Below, piece after piece: positions 23,875-34,077 of a DNA stretch of 64,000 bases (its first letter is position 1; every line of letters begins with the position of its first letter). Where the stretch lies: assembly GCA_963855995.1 (NCBI GenBank), contig OY979728.1, forward strand, positions 2,218,330-2,282,329, given 5' to 3'. The notes under the pieces were generated by a model, which was not told the DNA's origin, did no database searches, and saw only the letters and a program-made list of their open reading frames with translations. A program made the position numbers and the translations under genes. The stretch is from Muricea muricata. Its lineage: Eukaryota; Cnidaria; Anthozoa; Malacalcyonacea; Plexauridae.

Positions 23875-26253
23875 CTATCCTTTTGCAGGCTTAGCCGCTT
23901 TTACTTTCCGTTTACTCAAGGCACTACTAGGCGACTTTGCTTTAAGGGCCGATTTTTTCGCTGGGCATAAGTGTCTGGCATCTTGATCCATGGCTGATTT
24001 TTCAAATTCGTACATCAGGTTCTCTTGGCTTTCTTCAACCGAGTGTTGAATGGCAGAGCCTGCCTCAGTTACGTAAATTCTCACTGTCTCTTTGACAATA
24101 CTTTTTAAATCATCAGCCGTCATTGGCTGCTCGTTGTTGAGAAGCGAGAGTTTTTCATGCACAAGAGACTGAAGTCTCTCAACTTCTGAGTTGAGCTTTG
24201 AGTGTTTCTCCTTCAACAACAAAAACAAAGCATCAGAAACTAGGATTGTCTCTAACGAGCACTCAGGAGAAGGCAACGCCCTGGCAAAGATGGTAAATTT
24301 ATCTGACACCGGATCTTGCATGCACAGACTTGAAAGGTACAATTATACAGGGTGTATAAAAAAAAGGTAATCGAACTTTGCAGTGCTCTAGCGCGTTCAT
24401 TGTACAATCTACAGAAATCATTCTTTCGCAGGCAGAAAGACCAGGCTTTTAGCTTTCCGTGTCATCATTTTTGTGAAATTTGAAGAAAGATTGGGCAAAT
24501 ACGAATCAAATGAAAATAGCCGTTCGAAATCGCATATTTCCACCTCTGAGCATTATTAGAGCAGCGAATAAGAAAAGAAAATTTCATTAATCATTTACCT
24601 GTCACAAGAAACAATTAACATCACTAATAAAATGCCAGAAGTTTACTACCTAAGCTAAAATTGGTAATTAATTTTGTAATTTAATTCCCTAATGGGATTA
24701 AATTTCAACAGATTTTCAATAAACTACCAACGGTGAAAATATGCAATTTCGACCTGCAACTTTTATCGCATTCGCTTGATTTTTTTTCAAATTTTATAAA
24801 AACGATGGCAATTAAAAGCTAAAAGCCTGGTCTTTTCATCTACGTAAGAATTATTTCTGTATGTTAAATATTGAACGCCCTAGAGCACATCAAAGTTCGA
24901 TTGCCTTTTCTTTGATACACCCTGTATAATACCTGGCCGCTCATGGTTAAGAAAAGTGCTAGAGTTTGGGTGAGAGTTTATGTTAGGGTTATAAACTGGC
25001 CAGGTAATCTACAACTACTCTCAAGAAAACCCAGATTATGGGCAGACTAGGGTACCAAAATTAAGGATTGCTACATTGTGCAGAATTTAAAGTTTTAAGC
25101 AAAGGTATTTTACTGACTTCCCATTTAAGGGACTACTTTCTTACTACATTGTTTAGATCCTAAGTTTTTCAAACAACTGCATTACCAACACTGGAGATGC
25201 CCAGACTACCAATAGCTAATACCTACCATTAACTTTCTGTTATGCTCTTCTTCAAGCTTCTTCAAAGCTTCCTGATGTTCCCATTCTGATTTCTCAGTAC
25301 CTTTTGCAAGTGGATTTAAATCTTGTGGTGGAGTGTCGATACAGAGATGAGTTGTTGTCTTGTCAACGTCTCGCTCTTTGGTGAACACAAACTTGTACAA
25401 ATGAAAGTGGTTGAAAAAAAACGAGAATATGAAGTCTATGACACTTGTTAGCCTCTGAGGAGGAAATGTTGTTGCATATGTCTGAAGAATCTTCTTTAAA
25501 TACTCATTTGCTTGCAACAGTGACAGATCTATATTGAAATGATTTTATCTCAGTAATACAGGCAATGTTGGCTTAATTAAATAACTAAGAAGGCTCAGGA
25601 TTAGGGGTGGAAAGTTTCAGAGAAGACCTTGCTTTAAAATTTGTCAAACGTCTGTTTATAGGTTTTAGAGTTTTTGAAGGAGCAACATTTTTAACAATAC
25701 TAACATCAGCTGTAAATGAACCAAGCCATTGTATACGACATAAGTGATTCTTGTTTCAAATGACAAAAGGCAGTCAAGGTTTCTCATTTGTGATTTGAGG
25801 CAAGAACAGCTTTACATCACTTGCTTAAGCTCTCTAATAACTGGAAATTCTAACCAGGCTTGAAACTATGACATATACTACTTTCTCCTTTTAACTGTTA
25901 TGACTAAACAAAATACAAAAGCCCTGCAATAACCTTTAATACATGATAGAGCTATCCTAGTATTTGGCACACAACGTTTAGTTCAATTTGTTAACCATTA
26001 ATATACCTAGAGTACTATGGAGTAACTCTTTCATGAGTTCAAACATTGCCAACCCCTGTTGCCATGAGAAACCGCGTTCAGACGCGAAATCGACACTTTC
26101 CAAATAAAAATCCAACAATATCGATGTCTTTATATCGTCTTCATCACTATCGCATGAAGAGCAGTCTAAAATTTTGGCCAAAACTTGACGGCGTTTCGTT
26201 TTATTCTCACAACGATAGAGAGACTTAATATTCTCCTCTGAAAGTGACGCCAT
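23875..26253 (-). CDS. C8orf74: C8orf74-like protein, complete, 3 exons
   Basis: Exons 26007-26253, 25223-25528 and 23875-24314 join in phase 1 at both junctions: 993 nt, 330 aa (human C8orf74 is about 294 aa). Family landmarks: TSILLDFYLESVDFASERGF-SW (residues about 43-64) against the vertebrate RRSILLDTLYESxxFAxxxGFPW; KELLHST (about 75-81); FNHFHLYKFVF and the DLNPLAKGTEKSEW-EHQ segment in exon 2. Exon 3 is helical with a Lys/Ala/Pro-rich tail (SALSKRKVKAAKPAKG). No enzyme motif, signal peptide or membrane segment is seen, and the function of the family is not established. The exon 2 donor could instead lie 4 bases earlier (ATG|GTAGGT); GTAG|GTATTA was chosen because it keeps phase. The start codon is the only Met at the conserved N-terminus (MASLSEENIK). 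Confidence 0.8.
24348..24924. mobile_element. 577-bp MITE with CAGGGTGTAT ends, in C8orf74-like intron 2
   Basis: CAGGGTGTAT (left) and ATACACCCTG (right) are inverted ends flanked by TA on both sides. The arms continue with similarity: CGAACTTTG / CAAAGTTCG and AGACCAGGCTTTTAGCTTT / AAAGCTAAAAGCCTGGTCTT. The TA duplication suggests Tc1/mariner-type mobilisation. The centre (about 24490-24770) is unique and AT-rich. Confidence 0.88.
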
Positions 26254-26401
26254 TTTGACACAAGTTACTTTAGTTCACCTTAGATGAAGTTCCTCTGTAA
26301 AACTCGGTAGTCCGCGCGCTTTTTCTACACGCGTAAAAATCATCATGTTGTTGCAAGCTGTCAACAAGTTGTTCAACGCCTGTTGAGATCAGGATGTAGC
26401 A

Positions 26402-26770
26402 ATGTTGTTGGGGCGGCATTCAACAACCCAGGTTATCAATTTGTTCCCGGTTGTTAGAACAATGCTGTTCCCGATTGTTAGAACAATGCTGTTCCCGGTT
26501 GTTCAAACAACAGTACTGTTCCCGGTTGATGACACAATACTGTTCCTGGTTGTTGAAACAAGTGCTGTTCTCGGTTGTTGGAACAGTACTGTTCCCGGTT
26601 GATGAATCAATACTGTTCCTGGTTGTTCAAACAACAGTACTGTTTTCGGTTGTCAAAACAATGCTGTTCCCGGTTGATGACACAATACTGTTCCTGGTTG
26701 TTCAAACAACAGTGCTTTTCTCGGTTGTTGGAACAATGCTGTTCCCGGTTGATGACTCAACAAGCCTAAA
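26402..26770. repeat. CTGTTCCCGGTTG-rich repeat block, left arm
   Basis: Irregular 24-46 bp units of the type CTGTTCCCGGTTGTTNNAACAA, many of them with small internal dyads (GTTGTT/AACAAC). It is mirrored exactly at about 32019-32387. The open frames here are repeat artefacts. Confidence 0.85.
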
Positions 26771-27138
26771 CAATGCTGTTAGAACAACTAAAATCAACAT
26801 GATAACAGTAGTTTTTTTTGCTGACAACAACTTTGGAAATCAAGCTTGCATATCATATTGACTAAACCATAAAGAAAAACACAGGAAATAAATGAATTGC
26901 TTTATTTTATCCGCCTTACAGTATATACTCGTATACATTTGTCATTTACATTAATCATTATGTAAAAATAGCATTACGCCTTTTAAAACTACGATCTATT
27001 ATTAACATTAACATTAAAAACCGTTAAGAACCATTTTATTATCAGCAGGCTAGCCAAAACATTGTCGTCTGTTAGCACAGTCTTCTTCTTTAGTCGACGC
27101 TGTCGATTTTTTAGTATGTTCCTCCATATGTCAATATT

Positions 27139-27569
27139 TCACTTGCGTAGAATGGTCAAGTCCAAGATCACTTTTAATTCCTTAAAATTCTACAGAGAAA
27201 TTTCAAATAGAATTATTAATCTCAGTGGATAGCATTGTAAAGTTTGAATCTTTTCTAGCTAAGTATTTTATATTTTAGTCAAGTATATTATATATATTGA
27301 CGCAGAAATTTATTTTACAAATGCATGCATTATCAAAACTGCTCAAAAAACAACAAAAGTACTGAAACGACCGGCTTTTCGCAAATGCTCTCAACACTAT
27401 TAGAGCTATTCTAACTTGTACACGTTTTAAATAAAGAACACGTTGAGATGACAATTACCTTATGTATGGTGCAGTCGTGCCACATGCGAGCTTGACTTTT
27501 CTTCGTCGTTTTCGCTGGGATACTGCTAAATGTCTTTATAATTATCCGAAACACGAAATGTCTTTTCGC
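27139..27569 (-). CDS. Two exon-like ORF blocks in left arm of giant palindrome
   Basis: Block A (27459-27569): acceptor TTTTCATAG, 37 open codons beginning AKRHFVFRIIIKTFSS, then AAG and the donor GTAATT. Block B (27139-27189): acceptor TTCTCTGTAG, 16 codons (NFKELKVILDLTILRK) and TGA. Both junctions are phase 0, giving a 53-residue C-terminal peptide. The exact mirror copy lies in the right arm. No start codon is in frame before block A, so a 5' exon is missing or unrecognised. No homology is recognised. It could be a relic of a host or transposon gene, or chance. Confidence 0.35.
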
Positions 27570-28589
27570 CTATGAAAATGGTAAGAAACATGATTAAAAT
27601 GTCATTTTTAGTCTAAACTCCCATCTATACACCAAGTAAAGAACTATACTTTAACTGTACCTCTACTTTTTCGCTTCAATCTCTATTCAACCTTTCAAAG
27701 ACTTGACATCTTCTGTTGTTTTTTTTTAAATATATCTTTCTTGCTGTTGCTTGCTGTTTGTAATGACGAATACGGTCTGATCTTGATTTGATTGGTGGTT
27801 TGATTGTTCTTGAATTTTAAAAGCCAATCAAATGCTGTATCGACTGTTCGTGACAATTTATCATTTTAAAACAAAAATAAATAAAGTTACTGCAGCGAAA
27901 ATTTAATTTTAATGCCGCTTTATTTTAAATATCAAGAATAGTTTTTCTTACGTATTTTTAACATTTTCCAACCAATGTTCGAGGATAGATTTCAATTATT
28001 TTACGCTAACGACTGTTAGGTCTGTCAGCCCTTATATATAAATACAGGCTATAGCTTTGACAAGACTTGTTATTCACAAGCAAGTTTTTTCAGTAACTTT
28101 CAGAAAGGCTGCATTAAAATATTAAATCGCATCAAGTCTGATTTTCACTGCAAATTTGCAGCAACTTATATATTATTCAATTTGCAGCAAGATTCTCTTG
28201 TATCAGCACTGATGCTTTCAACAAACATGCTGCAATTTGTGGTTTCAGTTTTGCAGCAAGTCTGTGATGTCAACTTGCAGCAAATCTGAAAAAATCAACT
28301 TGCAGCAAGTCTGATTTTTGCAACTTGCATCAGCATTGATGCGTTCAACCGACTTGCTGCAAGTTGCTGTACGACAGACTTGTCAAGACTTGATATCCAC
28401 AAGCTTGCTGCAAGTTGTTGCAACAACTTAAGCACGTCTGCAAATATCAAAATGCAGCAAGCCTGATCCTCACAGACTTGCTGCAACTTGATGAAGTCAA
28501 CAGGCTTGCTGCAACTTGATGACAACTTGCAGCAAGCCGGTAAAGTCCACAACTTGCAGCACGTCTGTGGCGTTTCTGGCTGTGTAATG

Positions 28590-29460
28590 CCTAACAATAT
28601 TGTTCTGACAACATTTAACATCTTTGTTTTATCAGTATTGTTGAGCCTTGTTCCAACAGCATCGAACAGCATTGTGCATCCATCAAGTCCGAACAATATT
28701 GTTACAACAATATTGTCGAGGCATGATAAAACAACAACGCCTAACAATATTGTTCTGACAACATTTAACATCTTTGTTTTATCAGTATTGTTGAGCCTTG
28801 TTCCAACAGCATCGAACAGCATTGTTTATCCATCAAGTCCGAACAATATTGTTACAACAAGGCATGATAAAACAACAATGCCTAACAATATTGTTCTGAC
28901 AACATTTAACATCTTTGTTTTATCAGTATTGTTGAGCCTTGTTCCAACAGCATCGAACAGCATTGTGCATTCATCAAGTCCGAACAATATTGTTACAACA
29001 ATATTGTCGAGGCATGATAAAACAACAACGCCTAACAATATTGTTCTGACAACATTTAACATCTTTGTTTTATCAGTATTGTTGAGCCTTGTTCCAACAG
29101 CATCGAACAGCATTGTTTATCCATCAAGTCCGAACAATATTGTTACAACAAGGCATGATAAAACAACAATGCCTAACAATATTGTTCTGACAACATTTAA
29201 CATCTTTGTTTTATCAGTATTGTTGAGCCTTGTTCCAACAGCATCGAACAGCATTGTGCATTCATCAAGTCCGAACAATATTGTTACAACAATATTGTCG
29301 AGGCATGATAAAACAACAACGCCTAACAATATTGTTCTGACAACATTTAACATCGTTGTTTTATCAGTATTGTTAAGCCCTTGTTCCAACAACGTGGAAC
29401 AGCATTGTTCATCCATCAAGTCCGAACAATATTGTTACAACAATATTGTTCAACAATGTT
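28590..29460 (+). repeat. 141/150-bp tandem repeat, six units, left arm
   Basis: Units begin CCTAACAATATTGTTCTGAC, at about 28590, 28740, 28880, 29031, 29171 and 29322. Spacings alternate 150, 140-141, 150, so the array is a 291-bp dimer repeat; the longer form carries ACAATATTGTCG where the shorter runs directly into the AGGCATG box. Both unit lengths are multiples of three, which explains the long open frames on both strands. Confidence 0.93.
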
Positions 29461-29516
29461 GTTTCAACAGTACTGTTCAACCATGATAACAACATTGTTC
29501 CGGTGTTGTTCAACCA

Positions 29517-29590
29517 TCATGCGCCAACAACCTGTTCAATTTTTGGCCGTGTACAGCCAAAAATTGAACAGGTTGTTGGCGCATGATGGT
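29517..29590. repeat. Fold-point hairpin of the giant palindrome
   Basis: CATCATGCGCCAACAACCTG and TTCAATTTTTGGC are mirrored perfectly across the loop at 29548-29555 (CGTGTACA). The arms continue without a break into the main palindrome. Confidence 0.9.
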
Positions 29591-29689
29591 TGAACAACAC
29601 CGGAACAATGTTGTTATCATGGTTGAACAGTACTGTTGAAACAACATTGTTGAACAATATTGTTGTAACAATATTGTTCGGACTTGATG

Positions 29690-30215
29690 AATGCACAATG
29701 CTGTTCGATGCTGTTGGAACAAGGCTCAACAATACTGATAAAACAAAGATGTTAAATGTTGTCAGAACAATATTGTTAGGCATTGTTGTTTTATCATGCC
29801 TTGTTGTAACAATATTGTTCGGACTTGATGGATAAACAATGCTGTTCGATGCTGTTGGAACAAGGCTCAACAATACTGATAAAACAAAGATGTTAAATGT
29901 TGTCAGAACAATATTGTTAGGCATTGTTGTTTTATCATGCCTTGTTGTAACAATATTGTTCGGACTTGATGGATGCACAATGCTGTTCGATGCTGTTGGA
30001 ACAAGGCTCAACAATACTGATAAAACAAAGATGTTAAATGTTGTCAGAACAATATTGTTAGGCATTGTTGTTTTATCATGCCTTGTTGTAACAATATTGT
30101 TCGGACTTGATGGATAAACAATGCTGTTCGATGCTGTTGGAACAAGGCTCAACAATACTGATAAAACAAAGATGTTAAATGTTGTCAGAACAATACTGTT
30201 AGGCATTACACAGCC
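29690..30215 (-). repeat. 141-bp tandem repeat, four units, right arm
   Basis: The same unit as in the left arm but about four copies, evenly spaced (around 29698, 29839, 29980 and 30121) and all of the shorter type. The 150-bp form and the dimer periodicity of the left arm are absent. Confidence 0.9.
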
Positions 30216-30640
30216 AGAAACGCCACAGACGTGCTGCAAGTTGTGGACTTTACCGGCTTGCTGCAAGTTGTCATCAAGTTGCAGCAAGCCTGTTGACTTC
30301 ATCAAGTTGCAGCAAGTCTGTGAGGATCAGGCTTGCTGCATTTTGATATTTGCAGACGTGCTTAAGTTGTTGCAACAACTTGCAGCAAGCTTGTGGATAT
30401 CAAGTCTTGACAAGTCTGTCGTACAGCAACTTGCAGCAAGTCGGTTGAACGCATCAATGCTGATGCAAGTTGCAAAAATCAGACTTGCTGCAAGTTGATT
30501 TTTTCAGATTTGCTGCAAGTTGACATCACAGACTTGCTGCAAAACTGAAACCACAAATTGCAGCATGTTTGTTGAAAGCATCAGTGCTGATACAAGAGAA
30601 TCTTGCTGCAAATTGAATAATATATAAGTTGCTGCAAATT
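30216..30640. repeat. CTTGCTGCAAGTTG-rich block, right arm
   Basis: Many overlapping CTTGCTGCAAGTTG and TTGCAGCAAG dyads, mirrored at about 28180-28570 in the left arm. The CACAGCCAGAAACGCCACAG junction at its inner edge resembles the ends of the TA-flanked MITE at 15607-15845, which suggests nested insertion. Confidence 0.8.
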
Positions 30641-31219
30641 TGCAGTGAAAATCAGACTTGATGCGATTTAATATTTTAATGCAGCCTTTCTGAAAGTTAC
30701 TGAAAAAACTTGCTTGTGAATAACAAGTCTTGTCAAAGCTATAGCCTGTATTTATATATAAGGGCTGACAGACCTAACAGTCGTTAGCGTAAAATAATTG
30801 AAATCTATCCTCGAACATTGGTTGGAAAATGTTAAAAATACGTAAGAAAAACTATTCTTGATATTTAAAATAAAGCGGCACTAAAATTAAATTTTCGCTG
30901 CAGTAACTTTATTTATTTTTGTTAATGATAAATTGTCACGAACAGTCGATACAGCATTTGATTGGCTTTTAAAATTCAAGAACAATCAAACCACCAATCA
31001 AATCAAGATCAGACCGTATTCGTCATTACAAACAGCAAGCAACAGCAAGAAAGATATATTTAAAAAAAAACAACAGAAGATGTCAAGTCTTTGAAAGGTT
31101 GAATAGAGATTGAAGCGAAAAAGTAGAGGTACAGTTAAAGTATAGTTCTTTACTTGGTGTATAGATGGGAGTTTAGACTAAAAATGACATTTTAATCATG
31201 TTTCTTACCATTTTCATAG

Positions 31220-31650
31220 GCGAAAAGACATTTCGTGTTTCGGATAATTATAAAGACATTTAGCAGTATCCCAGCGAAAACGACGAAGAAAAGTCAAGCT
31301 CGCATGTGGCACGACTGCACCATACATAAGGTAATTGTCATCTCAACGTGTTCTTTATTTAAAACGTGTACAAGTTAGAATAGCTCTAATAGTGTTGAGA
31401 GCATTTGCGAAAAGTCGGTCGTTTCAGTACTTTTGTTGTTTTTTGAGCAGTTTTGATAATGCATGCATTTGTAAAATAAATTTCTGCGTCAATATATATA
31501 ATATACTTGACTAAAATATAAAATACTTAGCTAGAAAAGATTCAAACTTTACAATACTATCCACTGAGATTAATAATTCTATTTGAAATTTCTCTGTAGA
31601 ATTTTAAGGAATTAAAAGTGATCTTGGACTTGACCATTCTACGCAAGTGA
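31220..31650 (+). CDS. Two exon-like ORF blocks in right arm of giant palindrome
   Basis: Mirror copy of 27139-27569. Block A at 31220-31330 (donor AAG|GTAATT) and block B at 31600-31650 (acceptor CTGTAG|AATTTT, stop TGA at 31648-31650). The intron would be 269 bases. Coding content is identical to the left copy. Residues are rich in Lys/Arg (SIPAKTTKKSQARMWHD) with no recognised domain. Confidence 0.35.
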
Positions 31651-32463
31651 AATATTGACATATGGAGGAACATACTAAAAAATCGACAGCGTCGACTAAA
31701 GAAGAAGACTGTGCTAACAGACGACAATGTTTTGGCTAGCCTGCTGATAATAAAATGGTTCTTAACGGTTTTTAATGTTAATGTTAATAATAGATCGTAG
31801 TTTTAAAAGGCGTAATGCTATTTTTACATAATGATTAATGTAAATGACAAATGTATACGAGTATATACTGTAAGGCGGATAAAATAAAGCAATTCATTTA
31901 TTTCCTGTGTTTTTCTTTATGGTTTAGTCAATATGATATGCAAGCTTGATTTCCAAAGTTGTTGTCAGCAAAAAAAACTACTGTTATCATGTTGATTTTA
32001 GTTGTTCTAACAGCATTGTTTAGGCTTGTTGAGTCATCAACCGGGAACAGCATTGTTCCAACAACCGAGAAAAGCACTGTTGTTTGAACAACCAGGAACA
32101 GTATTGTGTCATCAACCGGGAACAGCATTGTTTTGACAACCGAAAACAGTACTGTTGTTTGAACAACCAGGAACAGTATTGATTCATCAACCGGGAACAG
32201 TACTGTTCCAACAACCGAGAACAGCACTTGTTTCAACAACCAGGAACAGTATTGTGTCATCAACCGGGAACAGTACTGTTGTTTGAACAACCGGGAACAG
32301 CATTGTTCTAACAATCGGGAACAGCATTGTTCTAACAACCGGGAACAAATTGATAACCTGGGTTGTTGAATGCCGCCCCAACAACATTGCTACATCCTGA
32401 TCTCAACAGGCGTTGAACAACTTGTTGACAGCTTGCAACAACATGATGATTTTTACGCGTGTA

Positions 32464-34077
32464 TTTTTTCTGCTCCTTTTAATTTTTTTTCCAAGAACTG
32501 TTCTTGTTGGTGTAAGTGTAACATGTCGAGCTAGACTGGCTCAGGGAAGAACCGTGGTCCAAATCATCTGTCAACTAAATTCCTTTATGTAAATACATGT
32601 TTGGTAGCAGGACTACTACCATTGTATTGTAGCGAATTAACTACCTTTTTCTGGTACGAGATTCAATTTAGGTCTTGTTGAAAGTGTGTGTGGTGGGAGG
32701 GATATTCAGCTCCCCTCACCAAAAAAGTGGGGGGAACAGGCCCACCACCCCCCTATTCCGGCGCCTCTGTCCTTCCACCCGTTGCTGTCTCGTTTCTCAA
32801 AAACTGGCACTCAACTCATCACGTGCCTGGCCGTCAACTCATCACGTGCCGATTGCTTAAACAACCCACAGCTGAGCATGCTGGACCCAGCTGTTCATGC
32901 CTAACTGGAACAAACATTGATGCTTGATTCGATTACAGTCACTGAATTGTAACCGGCTACAGCTACAGTTACCTTATTTTTAAAGGCAAGTGCGCAACTA
33001 GGTACCGTTACAGTTACTCTAAAAGTAACGATTGCTTGTAATTTCGTTGCTTGTAACGACGCACTTACAGCACTTCAAGTAAATACATCATGCACGTGAC
33101 AAGATAGGACCCATATCTTGATACAATAAACCTTACCCCAGCATCGGTATGCAGCATTGTGTTTTCGCCGAGCTCCAAACACCATGCTGTTCGCTTGTAC
33201 TTTGATACCTCTGATGATATCTTCTTAGTTGATTTACCGTGCCACGAAATCAATTCTACATCAATACAGACCAGTTTACATTTTTTTCTATCTTTTATTT
33301 TACTTAAATGTGAATACTTTTTAAATTTTATGTTTCAAAACTATTTGACATATAATATAAAATCATGTAGATCGTGTGAGTAATAAATGAGTGAGATAAA
33401 ATCATATTTTATTTATAACGAATATGCAAGTGATAGTACAGCATTCTTGCATCTTACATTTATACCGAATACGCAAGCTATAGCATTCTTGGATTTTTCA
33501 TAATTTGGCCTTTCTACAAACATTCAACTGAAATTTGAATATTTTTCAGTCCCTTTGTTTACTAAGTATTATATTCATTCTTTTAACGTTCATAATCTAA
33601 CATCAATAATGAGCTTAAAAGCCTAGTACTCAAGATATGCTATATTTATACATAACACATGCAGGTGCGTCACTACAAATTCTCATGCAACAAGGTACCG
33701 CTTACAACTTAAACACACTGATCGCAAAAATAAAACTGGATAGTACACACAACATAAGGTTGATGCAAGATGCACGTGTCTCTGATTGAAAGACGAGAGT
33801 TCTGCAAAACAGTCGTACCGTCACGGTCCGATGAAAACGTGCTGAAGAATTTTTTAATCTCATCTTCCTGTAAGAGGAAGAGGAATTGCCAAATTAATCA
33901 ACAATGTATTTTCATCTCTGTGACGGTACGATGAGTTCTGGAAACTCAACTTGTTACAAAACAAGGCATTGGCACATGATTTTTGCTTCAAAACTGTACT
34001 AAACCATTTCCGCTCTCTGATAGCACGTACGCACGATGCAGTTATATTTTTGAGACCAGTGTTCACGCGGGCAATGC
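32464..34077. other. Intergenic, includes probable 3' UTR of the BCL2-like gene
   Basis: A minus-strand AATAAA at 33408-33413 could end the BCL2-like transcript, about 660 bases after its stop. CGTACCGTCAC (33814) and GTGACGGTACG (33919) are short inverted repeats in this 3' UTR. No other gene is seen; overlapping plus-strand frames at 32675-32927 look random. Confidence 0.4.

Larger units (their letters stand above)
26328..32461. mobile_element. 6.1-kb giant palindromic element with TA duplication
   Basis: The ends CACGCGTAAAAATCATCATG and its exact complement are flanked by TA (26326-26327, 32462-32463). The arms, about 3.2 kb left and 2.9 kb right, are almost identical; differences include a 4-bp indel (27861-27872 against 30921-30928), single substitutions, and a different number of internal tandem units. 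The fold point is at 29551-29552 with an 8-base loop. From outside in, each arm has a CTGTTCCCGGTTG-rich block, about 1.3 kb of AT-rich sequence with exon-like ORFs, a CTTGCTGCAAGTTG-rich block, then 141/150-bp tandem repeats. No transposase is present. Confidence 0.93.

Noticed and set aside
28488..29486. 332-codon open frame on the plus strand, with long frames on the other strand
   Set aside because: It is created by tandem units of 141 and 150 bp, both multiples of three, and is open on both strands.
26328..32461. Assembly or missed-adapter artefact producing a palindrome
   Set aside because: The arms differ by indels, substitutions and tandem copy number, and the ends have a TA duplication. 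Not fully excluded without reads.
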